DNA of 31,723 bases from Alkalibaculum bacchi (GCF_937875145.1 NZ_CALNCS010000139.1:1-31723), one strand, 5' to 3'. Positions 8,087 to 16,433 are shown, numbered from the stretch's first letter. Numbers and translations are program-made. Notes: generated by a model from the letters alone, not told the origin.

Positions 8087-10492
8087 TTAAAGAGTATGTT
8101 CCGTCCTAGCAATAATATCATCTTGTGTTTCTCTAGATAAAATATTGAAGAAGGCGCTATAGCCTGCTACCCGGACTACTAAATCTCTATGTTTTTCTGG
8201 ATTCTTTTGAGCATCTAGCAAAGTTTCTCTATCAACCACATTATATTGAACATGGAATCCCTTTAATACATCAAAGAAAGTTCTAAGCATCATAATAAGC
8301 TTATCTACATCTCTTGGGTTGTCTAGTGATTTTGGATTAAGTTTTTGATTTAAGAGCACTCCACCTGTCATTCGAATAGTTGGCAGTTTTGAAATAGACT
8401 TAAATACTGCAGTTGGTCCATTTACATCCACCCCATGAGTAGGAGAGCATCCCTCCGCGAGAGGTTCTCCAGCGCCTCTACCGTCAGGCGTTGCACATAC
8501 AATAGCACCTTGGGGTACATTAGCAGAAATAGAAGATGTACTAGGATAATACTCACCGCCTATTGGTCCTCTTCCATAACGTGTATTTCTATAATTTGCG
8601 ATTTCATCCATATATACTTCGTAAGCTTTTGATGTAAGTTCATCTACATAATCGTCATCATTTCCAAATTTAGGTGCATCGTTAATTAGCATTTCTTTGA
8701 TTTTCCATCCATCTTTATTTTGGAAATCAGACATTAGTGCATCCCAAAGTTGTGTAGGGGTTATACGCTTTTCTTCAAACACTAATTTTTTGATAGCCGC
8801 TAGAGAGTCTCCAATATTAGCAATTCCTACTTGCAAAGGTCCAATAAAATCGTAAACTGCTCCGCCTTCTTTTAGTGTAATACCTCTTCCAATACAATCA
8901 TCTACTAAAGCAGAACATAATGGGTCTGGTACTTCTAATTCTATAGCGTAATCTGCGCAATTATCTAATGATACACTAATTGGAGTGAAGTGTTTTATTG
9001 CTTTTACCCAAGCATCCCATACTTGTTCGAAGCTGGTCATCTCCGTAAAGTGAATATCTGTGTCAAATACTTTTTCTCCAGAAGTCACATCGATACCTTT
9101 ATTAAATGCCATCATGAGGATTTTTGGGAAATTCATAAAGTTCATTCCAGAAGTACGATATCCAAATTTTCCTGGTATGGATACTTCAATACAACCGATA
9201 GAACAATAATTATAGGCATCTTCTTTTTTTACTCCCTTTGAGATGAAAGAATCAATGATGATCTCATCATTATTAAAGGATGGCATACCAAATCCAAGCT
9301 TGATTACCTCAATACAGTCTCTCATGAATTCTTCTGAGATTCCCTTGTGATAACGCACAGATAGATTTGGTTGAGTTAATCTCAAATGAGCTACTGATTT
9401 TAAAACCATAAAAGATAGATCATTTACGGCGTCAGTTCCATCTACATGCTGACCACCTATACACACATTTTGATACAGTGGACTTCCAGCTGAGAATTTG
9501 GTGTGAGACATACTTCTAATTTTATTAATAGAAAATGTCTTTATCCATAAGTTTTCAATAAGTTCTAGTGCAAAATCCTCTGTCATTACTCCATTTTTTA
9601 TATCCTTTTCATACAAAGGATATAAGAATTGATCGAGACGACCATAAGAAAGGGAATGACCATTTGATTCGATTTGTAAGATTAAGTGGATAAACCAGGT
9701 ACTTTGCACCGCTTCATAAAAAGATTGAGCTGGGTGTTCTGGTACTCTACTACAAACTTCCGCTATTGTATGTAATTCTTTCTTTCGTTGAACATCTGTC
9801 TCTTCTGATGCCAATTTAGTAGCTAAATCAGCGTAACGATTAGCAAAAGCGATACATGCATCTATGGTAATAAGAACAGAATTATAGAAAGGCAACTTTT
9901 TCAAGTCATTGTAATTGCTATATTCTAATTTTCTCTTCGCTTCTTCAACTTCTTTTCTTATTCCCCCTAAGCCTACTTTTAATACTTTGTCATAATCTAC
10001 AGCTAAGTGAGCATCGCCGGCTGTAATATTCCCTTCGATTTTTATGATTCCAAGATCATAACATTGTTTGCTTTCAGGAGGCATAATGGATAAGCCCTTG
10101 TCTTTTAGGGTATTTCCTTTCCAAAATGGGGCAATATCTCGCAGTATTTGTTTGTTCTCTTCGGTTATGGTAAAGCGATCTCCATTTCTCTTTTCCCATA
10201 AATCCAGTTCATCAATAACCCAGTCAATAGCATACTCTGGAAAAATAGGAGCAGCTCGATCACAACTTGCTTGGTTTCCAGCAAGTAATCCATGTTCTTC
10301 AATATAAATAGTCATCTTGCGCAAAACATTGTCTAGAGCGTGTGCACGTTGAAGAATTTTCATCTCTGACTTATGAGCTTCGTATGCCTCTGTAGTTAAT
10401 TGTGCCCTTTCTACACAAACCGTTTGTTCTGTATTTAATATGGATTCTCTTAAATAATTGATACGTTTGCTTGGTTCCCCAAAATAACCCAT
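8087..10492 (-). CDS. Glycyl radical enzyme of the YbiW/PflD sugar-phosphate type
   Basis: An 801-residue glycyl radical enzyme. Catalytic residues are in place: thiyl-radical Cys434 and Glu436 in SIGCIEVSIPGK, and Gly777 in the C-terminal RVAGYSAFF, followed by DDIIARTEH. The active-site loop lacks the GCVEP form of diol dehydratases and choline lyase. It reads GC(I/V)E-x-SIPG, as I recall in E. coli PflD. Several long blocks match my memory of YbiW: GNQAS-x3-RAAPIFPEY, EGN(I/M)T(A/S)GDAHLAV, AGSPLYQN, GFGMP(S/A)FNNDEI. E. coli YbiW and PflD were reported to open 1,5-anhydroglucitol- and 1,5-anhydromannitol-6-phosphate to 1-deoxyfructose 6-phosphate. A sugar-phosphate C-O lyase role is therefore likely but not proven. 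It has its own promoter upstream and a ROK kinase gene before it. Confidence 0.9.
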   Translation of the reverse strand: MGYFGEPSKRINYLRESILNTEQTVCVERAQLTTEAYEAHKSEMKILQRAHALDNVLRKMTIYIEEHGLLAGNQASCDRAAPIFPEYAIDWVIDELDLWEKRNGDRFTITEENKQILRDIAPFWKGNTLKDKGLSIMPPESKQCYDLGIIKIEGNITAGDAHLAVDYDKVLKVGLGGIRKEVEEAKRKLEYSNYNDLKKLPFYNSVLITIDACIAFANRYADLATKLASEETDVQRKKELHTIAEVCSRVPEHPAQSFYEAVQSTWFIHLILQIESNGHSLSYGRLDQFLYPLYEKDIKNGVMTEDFALELIENLWIKTFSINKIRSMSHTKFSAGSPLYQNVCIGGQHVDGTDAVNDLSFMVLKSVAHLRLTQPNLSVRYHKGISEEFMRDCIEVIKLGFGMPSFNNDEIIIDSFISKGVKKEDAYNYCSIGCIEVSIPGKFGYRTSGMNFMNFPKILMMAFNKGIDVTSGEKVFDTDIHFTEMTSFEQVWDAWVKAIKHFTPISVSLDNCADYAIELEVPDPLCSALVDDCIGRGITLKEGGAVYDFIGPLQVGIANIGDSLAAIKKLVFEEKRITPTQLWDALMSDFQNKDGWKIKEMLINDAPKFGNDDDYVDELTSKAYEVYMDEIANYRNTRYGRGPIGGEYYPSTSSISANVPQGAIVCATPDGRGAGEPLAEGCSPTHGVDVNGPTAVFKSISKLPTIRMTGGVLLNQKLNPKSLDNPRDVDKLIMMLRTFFDVLKGFHVQYNVVDRETLLDAQKNPEKHRDLVVRVAGYSAFFNILSRETQDDIIARTEHTL

Positions 10493-10525
10493 AAATTAAC
10501 CTCCTGATTTAGCATATTTTCTTTA

Positions 10526-10554
10526 ATTATATAGGGATTAAACAAGTAAGTCAA
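10526..10554 (-). promoter_or_regulatory. Sigma-A promoter for the radical enzyme-activase genes
   Basis: On the minus strand TTGACT (10554-10549), exactly 17 bases, then TATAAT (10531-10526). It sits in the 101-base gap between the ROK kinase and radical enzyme genes, so those two genes can be transcribed without the kinase. Confidence 0.75.
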
Positions 10555-10593
10555 TATAACGACAATAAAAGTCCAATAAAAATCCAATTATGT

Positions 10594-11550
10594 TCAATCT
10601 AACAGCTCCACTGCTCCGATAATACCAAAATCATTGCCTAGTTCTGCTTTTTTAAGGTGAATTATTTGGTCCTTTTGATGGTTGAAATGATCGAAGGATT
10701 TTTGTATTCTCTCTAAAAGAGGTTCTCCGAAATTCACCATGCCTCCACCAAATATGTAAGTGTTAAAATTTAAGCTCATAAACATATTGTACACATAAAG
10801 TCCTATATAGTAGCCTATCTGGTCTAACATTTGTTCTGCTAATGGATCTCCTTGGGTAAAGGCAAGATTTAAGTGTTCTGCTGTAATCTTTTCAAAGTCC
10901 CCACCAACCATTTCTGCTATAATAGATTGTCTGCCATTGCGAAGTTCATTTGCAATGTGTTTTACAATCATAGAACCAGACGCAAAGCTCATAAAACATC
11001 CATTGTTTTCACATCCACACTGAATGCCTTTTTCGGGATTGATAATCATGTGTCCAGATTCACCTGCGCCGCCATAATCTCCTCTAAAAATATCGTTATT
11101 AATAATAAATCCACTGCCAATTCCAGTACTTAAGGCGGTATATAAAAAGTTTTTTAGATTTTTTCCGGCTCCATATCTATGCTCTGCAATAGCTGCTAAA
11201 TTAGTATCATTGTCCACAAGAATTTGGCTATTGGGAAAATACTCTTGAAAAGTGTCCCTAGCGTAGAAGTGATTAAGGTTGATCATATTGCTAGTGAATA
11301 CAACAAGACCTTGTTCAAAATCTACGTAAGATGGAAAACCCATGCCAATTCCTTGCAGATGCTCCTTTGTTAATTGATTCTCTTTTAATATGAACTCAAT
11401 ATCGTTTACAGTATCCCTGACAAATTTTTCGATTGTTGTAGTTGGATCTGTTGAAGCTCTATGACGATAGACAATTTCTTTCTTATCGTTAAAGAGGCCG
11501 TACGCGATTTTTGTTCCACCAATATCAATTCCTATTTTAAATTTATTCAT
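10594..11550 (-). CDS. ROK-family sugar kinase of the radical-enzyme operon
   Basis: A 318-residue ROK kinase, using ATP to phosphorylate a hexose-like substrate, normally at O6. Visible: phosphate-binding DIGGTK (9-14), catalytic Asp115 in LVDNDTNLAA, second phosphate loop STGIGSGFI, ROK signature GGAGESGHM with zinc-ligand His167, and the CGCENNGC zinc cysteines (C178, C180, C185). AGGAGG precedes ATG. It lies first in a leftward run with the glycyl radical enzyme, so it most plausibly makes that enzyme's sugar-phosphate substrate, for example 1,5-anhydroglucitol 6-phosphate. A glucokinase or fructokinase role cannot be excluded. It is distinct from the AlsK-type ROK kinase in the als operon. 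Confidence 0.88.
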   Translation of the reverse strand: MNKFKIGIDIGGTKIAYGLFNDKKEIVYRHRASTDPTTTIEKFVRDTVNDIEFILKENQLTKEHLQGIGMGFPSYVDFEQGLVVFTSNMINLNHFYARDTFQEYFPNSQILVDNDTNLAAIAEHRYGAGKNLKNFLYTALSTGIGSGFIINNDIFRGDYGGAGESGHMIINPEKGIQCGCENNGCFMSFASGSMIVKHIANELRNGRQSIIAEMVGGDFEKITAEHLNLAFTQGDPLAEQMLDQIGYYIGLYVYNMFMSLNFNTYIFGGGMVNFGEPLLERIQKSFDHFNHQKDQIIHLKKAELGNDFGIIGAVELLD

Positions 11551-11583
11551 AAAGAACCTCCTATTACAAAATATTATAAATCC

Positions 11584-11601
11584 TGAGTAAACGATTACTC
11601 A
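11584..11601. promoter_or_regulatory. LacI-family operator O1
   Basis: TGAGTAAACGATTACTCA, an 18-base palindrome with 16 of 18 positions symmetric and a central CG, as for LacI/GalR operators. It covers the expected transcription start of the leftward kinase-radical-enzyme promoter. Confidence 0.85.
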
Positions 11602-11606
11602 ATTGT

Positions 11607-11635
11607 ATTATAGATAATATAGTAAACGTTTTCAA
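11607..11635 (-). promoter_or_regulatory. Sigma-A promoter for the kinase-radical enzyme operon
   Basis: On the minus strand TTGAAA (11635-11630), 17 bases, TATAAT (11612-11607). Operator O2 overlaps the -35 and spacer, and O1 lies just downstream of the -10, an arrangement expected for repression. Confidence 0.8.
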
Positions 11636-11636
11636 G
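11619..11636. promoter_or_regulatory. LacI-family operator O2 (weaker)
   Basis: Core AGTAAACGTTTTCA shares the GTAAACG half-site and central CG with O1; the other half is degenerate. Its centre is 35 bases from that of O1 and 98 from that of O3. Confidence 0.6.
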
Positions 11637-11682
11637 ATATATTTTTTAAAAAATTATAATTATGGAAAAATTAAAATAACTG

Positions 11683-11711
11683 TTGACATAAAAATAAGGT
11701 GGCTCTATAAT
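11683..11711 (+). promoter_or_regulatory. Consensus sigma-A promoter for the LacI regulator gene
   Basis: TTGACA (11683-11688), 17-base spacer, TATAAT (11706-11711): a perfect match to both hexamers. O3 begins six bases after the -10, so transcription should be autorepressed. Confidence 0.92.
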
Positions 11712-11716
11712 AAAGT

Positions 11717-11734
11717 TGTGTAATCGATTACTCA
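11717..11734. promoter_or_regulatory. LacI-family operator O3
   Basis: TGTGTAATCGATTACTCA has a perfect 12-base core palindrome GTAATCGATTAC and matches O1 in its right half exactly. It sits at the transcription start of the regulator promoter. Confidence 0.88.
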
Positions 11735-11749
11735 AAAGGATGAATGCAT

Positions 11750-12742
11750 ATGGGTACAGAAAAAATATCTATGAAGAAAATATCAGAGGAAGCAGGTGTA
11801 TCTGTTGCTACCGTTTCTAGAGTAATTAATCAAAATGGTCGATTCTCTAAAGAAACAGAGGAAAAAGTATTACGTGTTATTAAAAAATACGATTATAGAC
11901 CTAATTTACTTGCTAAAGGATTGAGGACAAAGAATAGCAAATCTATAGGAGTCATTGTTCCTGATATTACTAATGAATTCTTCGCTAGGATATTTAGAGA
12001 ATTAGAGACGAGATTGTTTCAAAAAGGATATACGGTTATTCTTTGTAATTCAGGAGAAGACCCTCACATAGAAGACATTTATTATCAACACTTACTTACA
12101 AAAGGTGTAGTAGGAGTCATTTATCTTTCAGGAAAAAATGATAGAAGAGCAATTGATTCACCAATTCCCGTGGTGTACATAGACCGTGCCTTAAACTTCG
12201 AAACCAATGGAGCCTTTATAGAATCTGATAGTATTCAAGGGGGATATCTAGCTACAAAAGAGTTATTAGATAATCAGTGCAAAAGAATTTTACTAGTACG
12301 AGATAAAAGAATTATTACACCTCCAGAACATCGTCAAAAAGGTTATGAAAAAGCTCTAATAGAGGCAAATATTAAAGTAGATCCGCAACTTATTGTTAAA
12401 GCAGATGTTGGGTATGAATCCGGGAAAGAAGCTATTAAAAAAGCAGTCAATTGCAATTTAAGATTTGATGGTGTGTTTGCAACTACAGATTGGTTGGCCC
12501 TGGGGGTAATTGATGGACTTAGAGAATTGAGTTATAGAATTCCAGAGGATATAAAAGTAATTGGTTTTGACAATATCTCAATTTCAAGGTTTTCATATTT
12601 ACCTTTTTCTACCATACATCAAGATATACCTAAAATATCCGAGGCTGCTGTTAATGTCATGCTAAAGTTAATAAAAGACCAAGAGGTACCAGATAAGCAT
12701 ATAGTCATACCTGTCAAATTGATTAAAAGAGAAAGTGTATAG
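11750..12742 (+). CDS. LacI-family transcriptional regulator of the allose/radical-enzyme locus
   Basis: A LacI/GalR repressor of ~330 residues. The N-terminal helix-turn-helix and hinge read MKKISEEAGVSVATVSRVIN and YDYRPNLLAKGLRT. The periplasmic-binding-like effector domain follows, with IGVIVPDITNEFFARI and the C-terminal KVIGFDNISISRF. ATG 11750 is preferred to ATG 11744 because AAAAGGA lies 9 bases from the former but only 3 from the latter. It diverges from the kinase-radical enzyme operon across a region with three matching operators, so it probably controls both itself and that operon. The als transporter operon follows downstream in the same direction. E. coli uses an RpiR-type AlsR instead. 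Confidence 0.93.
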   Translation: MGTEKISMKKISEEAGVSVATVSRVINQNGRFSKETEEKVLRVIKKYDYRPNLLAKGLRTKNSKSIGVIVPDITNEFFARIFRELETRLFQKGYTVILCNSGEDPHIEDIYYQHLLTKGVVGVIYLSGKNDRRAIDSPIPVVYIDRALNFETNGAFIESDSIQGGYLATKELLDNQCKRILLVRDKRIITPPEHRQKGYEKALIEANIKVDPQLIVKADVGYESGKEAIKKAVNCNLRFDGVFATTDWLALGVIDGLRELSYRIPEDIKVIGFDNISISRFSYLPFSTIHQDIPKISEAAVNVMLKLIKDQEVPDKHIVIPVKLIKRESV

Positions 12743-12793
12743 ATTTCGTTATTGGCTAGTGTGTATTCTGTTTCAAATCTAAATCTTAGGATT

Positions 12794-12822
12794 TGTACAA
12801 TCGTTTAATTTATTGATATAAC
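12794..12822 (+). promoter_or_regulatory. Possible als operon promoter with a degenerate operator
   Basis: An extended -10, TGATATAAC (TG at 12814-12815, hexamer 12817-12822), with a weak -35 at 12793. Overlapping it at 12794-12811 is a plus-strand match to part of the LacI operator: AATCGTTTA is the exact complement of the TAAACGATT core of O1. The outer bases diverge (12 of 18 match). Suggestive only. Confidence 0.38.
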
Positions 12823-12878
12823 TACTTAAGGATTTACTCTTTAAGTATTTATATATAAATAAAAGGGGAGGAAAGAAA

Positions 12879-13856
12879 ATGAAAAAGAAAACCAGTACAA
12901 AACTAACCATCCTAGTCTTAGCGCTAATGCTGATGATATCCTTTACAGCATGTAGTAAAGACGCAGAGACAGCAACTACTAAGCCTGAGGAGCAAGCTGA
13001 AATTGCCATAATCTTAAAAACCCTATCGAATGATTTTTGGGCACAAATGAAAGATGGTATCGAAGCTGAAGCAGAAAAATTAGGTATTAAGGTTGATGTT
13101 TATGCAGCTCAATCAGAAGATGACTTACAAGGGCAATTAGATTTATTTGAAACTGCTATTTCTAAAAAATACAAAGCTATTGGTATTGCACCATTATCAC
13201 CAGCGAACTTAAATACTGCAATTGTAAAAGCTAATGAAGCAGGCATTTATGTTGGTAATATTGATGAGCAAGTTGATATTGATCAATTACAGGGCTTAGG
13301 TGGAAGCCTCTTATTCTTTGTAACTACGGATAATGTAGCTGTTGGGGAAAAAGGAGCAGGATACATAATAGAGCAAAATTCTGATGGCGGTAAGGTAGCT
13401 ATCATTGAAGGAAAAGCAGGTAATGCAACAGGTAATGACCGTAAAGTAGGTGCAACAAAAGCTTTTGAAGGTGCTGAAGGATTTGAAGTGGTAGCAAGTC
13501 AACCGGCAGATTGGGATCGTACGAAAGCATTAGATGTAGCTGCTAATCTTATTAGCAAATACCCAGACTTAGTAGGTATTTACTGTGCAAATGATACTAT
13601 GGCTTTAGGTGCGCAACAAGCTGTTGTAAATGCAAACAAAAAAGACCAAATTATTGTAGTAGGTACTGATGGAGCAAGTGAAGCAGTAGATGCAGTTAAG
13701 GCAGGTAATCTCGCTGCAACCGTTGCACAAGACTCAGCTGAAGTTGGTGCAGAAGCCTTAAGACAATTAGTTCAAGCTCTTAAAGACAAGCCAGCTATTG
13801 ACCCTCAAGTGATTCCAGAAAAAACTCCAGTTGATTCTAATTTAATCACAAAATAA
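12879..13856 (+). CDS. alsB: D-allose-binding lipoprotein
   Basis: Sugar-binding protein of the ribose/allose class (cluster B), 325 residues, lipid-anchored through Cys25 of the signal MISFTAC. Blocks match my recall of the E. coli D-allose-binding protein very closely: IILKTLSNDFWAQMK, VDVYAAQSEDD, FFVTTDNVAVG, KVAIIEGKAGNATG, ASQPADWDRTKALDVA, YCANDTMALG and VVGTDG. The run of identical ligand-pocket segments supports allose rather than ribose. GGGGAGG precedes ATG. First gene of the alsBACK-rpiB operon; a hairpin follows it before alsA, which may raise its expression over the others. Confidence 0.92.
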   Translation: MKKKTSTKLTILVLALMLMISFTACSKDAETATTKPEEQAEIAIILKTLSNDFWAQMKDGIEAEAEKLGIKVDVYAAQSEDDLQGQLDLFETAISKKYKAIGIAPLSPANLNTAIVKANEAGIYVGNIDEQVDIDQLQGLGGSLLFFVTTDNVAVGEKGAGYIIEQNSDGGKVAIIEGKAGNATGNDRKVGATKAFEGAEGFEVVASQPADWDRTKALDVAANLISKYPDLVGIYCANDTMALGAQQAVVNANKKDQIIVVGTDGASEAVDAVKAGNLAATVAQDSAEVGAEALRQLVQALKDKPAIDPQVIPEKTPVDSNLITK

Positions 13857-13865
13857 TAAGGATAC

Positions 13866-13913
13866 AAAAGGATGAGATGCTATTTGCAAGGGTGAATACG
13901 CATCCATCCTTTT
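13866..13913 (+). other. Intercistronic hairpin between alsB and alsA
   Basis: Arms AAAAGGATGAGATGC and GCATCCATCCTTTT pair over 14 bp with one bulged A and a 19-base loop. The T-tract is short (TTTT then AAT), so partial termination or mRNA 3'-end protection of the abundant binding-protein message is likely rather than full termination. Confidence 0.65.
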
Positions 13914-13941
13914 AATAACAGAACAAGAAAGGGATGGATGT

Positions 13942-15462
13942 ATGCATACTTTAGTAGAGATGAAAAATATAACAAAAAAATTTCCTGGCGTTATTGCATT
14001 AAATAATATTAGTTTTACTATTGAAGCAGGTGAAGTGCATATCCTCCTAGGTGAAAATGGTGCAGGTAAATCAACTCTCATGAAAATACTTAGTGGAGTT
14101 TACGAGCCTACTGAAGGAGAAATAATTATTGAAGGCAAATCTTTTAATAGGCTAACTCCTAAAGAGTCCCTAGCAAATGGCATAAGCATAATTTATCAGG
14201 AATTAAGCGTAATTGGAGAACTTACCATTTATGAAAATATATTCTTAGGTAAATTAGCTACAAAAAAGGTATTGAACATTGATATTGTAGATTACGATTA
14301 TATGAAAAAGCGAACTAAAGAAGTCCTAGAGCAATTAGGCTTAAAAAAAGATCCTGAAACATTGGTTAAAGATTTGAGTATATCGGAAAAACAAATTGTT
14401 GAAATCGCAAAAGCAATAGCCTTTAATGCAAAGGTAATCATTATGGATGAACCAACATCATCTTTAACAAATGAAGAAGTAGATCGACTATTTATTATTA
14501 TAAGAAAATTAAAATCAGAAGGAAAAGGAATCGTCTACATATCCCACAAGATGAATGAACTAAAGCAAATTGGTGACCGAGTATCTGTATTGAAAGATGG
14601 TACTTATGTAGGAGTACGAGATGTACATAAAATAGAAATTGATGAGTTAATAAAAATGATGGTAGGAAGAGAAGTTAAAGACTCTTATGTAAGTAAAAGA
14701 CCTAGATGTGAATTAATGTCAAATAAAATATTTGAAGCAAAAAACATTACGAGAAAAGATAAAAAAATTAAAGATATTTCTTTTGAAGTATATGAAGGCG
14801 AAGTATTAGGTTTTGCAGGTTTAGTAGGTTCTGGAAGAACAGAACTCATGGAGGCAATCTTTGGAATAGCTCCTATCGAAGCAGGTGAAATCTATCTTAA
14901 AAATAAGAAAATCGATAATAAAGGATCCTTCAAAGCAATTAAACAGGGTATCGGATTATTGACAGAGAATAGAAGAGAAACAGGATTCTTTCATAATTTT
15001 AGTATAGAGCAAAATGTTACTTTTATTAAAAATATTAAAAATGCTGGTTTGGGTGGCGTTTCTGGTTTACTAGATAACAAGGATGATTACAAGGATGCAG
15101 AAGAACAAAAAGAAACATTTAATATAAAATGTAGATCAGTAAAGCAAAATATTACGGATTTATCTGGTGGAAATCAACAAAAAGTAATTATTGGAAAATG
15201 GATTGCATCTAAAGCAGAAATGCTCATTTTTGATGAACCAACGAAAGGTATCGATATTGGAAGCAAATCTGAAATATATCGTATTATGAGAAACCTTGCA
15301 GATAATGGAAAAGCTGTAGTAATGGTATCATCTGAATTGCCAGAACTTCTTTCTGTATGTGATCGAATTGCAGTGTTTTGCAATGGCGAAATAAAGACAA
15401 TATTTACTTCTGATGAAGCGTCAGAAGAAGTTATTTTAAAAGCAGCAACAGGAAACGATTAG
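13942..15462 (+). CDS. alsA: D-allose ABC importer ATP-binding protein
   Basis: A 506-residue tandem ATPase of the ribose/allose type (RbsA/AlsA). Domain 1: Walker A GENGAGKST (37-45), the signature replaced by LSISEKQIVEIAKA as is usual in this family, Walker B VIIMDEPTSSL, and VYISHKM. Domain 2: degenerate Walker A GLVGSGRTEL, an intact LSGGNQQKV signature, LIFDEPTKGID and VMVSSELPELL. Such asymmetry is normal for sugar tandem ATPases. The start ATG follows AAAGGGATG. Downstream permease begins 11 bases after its stop, with AGGAGG between. Works with AlsB and AlsC at the membrane. Confidence 0.95.
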   Translation: MHTLVEMKNITKKFPGVIALNNISFTIEAGEVHILLGENGAGKSTLMKILSGVYEPTEGEIIIEGKSFNRLTPKESLANGISIIYQELSVIGELTIYENIFLGKLATKKVLNIDIVDYDYMKKRTKEVLEQLGLKKDPETLVKDLSISEKQIVEIAKAIAFNAKVIIMDEPTSSLTNEEVDRLFIIIRKLKSEGKGIVYISHKMNELKQIGDRVSVLKDGTYVGVRDVHKIEIDELIKMMVGREVKDSYVSKRPRCELMSNKIFEAKNITRKDKKIKDISFEVYEGEVLGFAGLVGSGRTELMEAIFGIAPIEAGEIYLKNKKIDNKGSFKAIKQGIGLLTENRRETGFFHNFSIEQNVTFIKNIKNAGLGGVSGLLDNKDDYKDAEEQKETFNIKCRSVKQNITDLSGGNQQKVIIGKWIASKAEMLIFDEPTKGIDIGSKSEIYRIMRNLADNGKAVVMVSSELPELLSVCDRIAVFCNGEIKTIFTSDEASEEVILKAATGND

Positions 15463-15473
15463 GAGGAAAGCAG

Positions 15474-16433
15474 ATGTCAAAAAAGATGAATTTAAGTCAA
15501 TTGTGGGAAAACTATGGTACATTTATTATTCTTTTAGCCATGGTTGCCATATTTGGAATCATATCGCCAGATAGTTTCTTTAATAAAGAAAATTTTATTC
15601 AAATATTACTACAGAGTTCTGTAACCATATTAATTGCATGTGGAGAATTTTTCGCCATACTAATTGCAGGAATCGATCTATCTGTAGGTTCTATTTTGGC
15701 TCTAAGTGGTATGGTAACAGGTAAACTTTTAGTTGCAGGAATTAGCCCAATTATTTCAATTTTACTTGGTGGGATCTTGCTTGGCGCAGTACTAGGTGCA
15801 ATTAATGGTACTTTAGTCAATGTGACAAAATTGCATCCATTCATTATTACACTTGGTACCAACTCAATTTATAGAGGGTTTACCCTTATTATTTCGGATG
15901 CAAGGCCAATATTTGGATTTGATACAGCTTTCTCTAGCATGGTTTCTGGATGGCTCTGGGTTATTCCCAAGCCGGTAATTATTGCCGTTGTAGTAGCTTT
16001 AATTCTTACATTTATAACAAATAAAACGAAATTAGGTAGAAATATATATGCCATGGGAGGAAATAAAGAAGCAGCATGGTATTCAGGAATCAATGTGAAT
16101 ATGCATACTCTAATCGTATTTATTATCTCAGGTGTATGTGCCGGTATCGCAGGTGTTGTGTTAACAGCAAGACTTGGCTCTGCTGAACCATTAGCAGCTA
16201 CAGGATATGAGACATTTGCTATCGCTTCTGCTATTATTGGTGGAACTAGTTTCTTTGGCGGAAAAGGTGTGGTTTTAAAAGTACTTGTCGGGGGTATCAT
16301 TATTGGTACTATTAGCAATGGTTTAAATATGCTTGCTGTTCCTACCTATTATCAGCAAATCGTCATGGGTGCTTTAATAATAGGGGCAGTTACTCTTGAA
16401 AGAGTATTTGGAGCTACTGTAAAGGGTAAATAA
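15474..16433 (+). CDS. alsC: D-allose ABC importer permease
   Basis: A 319-residue membrane permease of the RbsC/AlsC family with about eight to ten hydrophobic helices. Characteristic blocks: IACGEFFAILIAGIDLSVGSILALSG, HPFIITLGTNSIYRG, the coupling loop GRNIYAMGGNKEAAWYSGINV, and AIIGGTSFFGGKG. RBS AGGAGG lies 7 bases before ATG. In E. coli the next gene would be alsE; here a fragment of that gene follows instead. Confidence 0.94.
   Translation: MSKKMNLSQLWENYGTFIILLAMVAIFGIISPDSFFNKENFIQILLQSSVTILIACGEFFAILIAGIDLSVGSILALSGMVTGKLLVAGISPIISILLGGILLGAVLGAINGTLVNVTKLHPFIITLGTNSIYRGFTLIISDARPIFGFDTAFSSMVSGWLWVIPKPVIIAVVVALILTFITNKTKLGRNIYAMGGNKEAAWYSGINVNMHTLIVFIISGVCAGIAGVVLTARLGSAEPLAATGYETFAIASAIIGGTSFFGGKGVVLKVLVGGIIIGTISNGLNMLAVPTYYQQIVMGALIIGAVTLERVFGATVKGK

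Noticed and set aside
8435..10307. Plus-strand open frames inside the glycyl radical enzyme gene
   Set aside because: They have low-complexity, unrecognisable products and overlap a gene with clear catalytic motifs.
10493..10593. Triple ATTGG(A)TTTTT-like repeats between kinase and radical enzyme genes
   Set aside because: Short, imperfect and AT-rich; more likely chance plus the promoter spacer than a functional repeat.
15869..16318. 149-codon antisense frame within alsC
   Set aside because: Pro/Ile/Ala-rich composition is typical of a membrane-gene complement; no ribosome site or family match.
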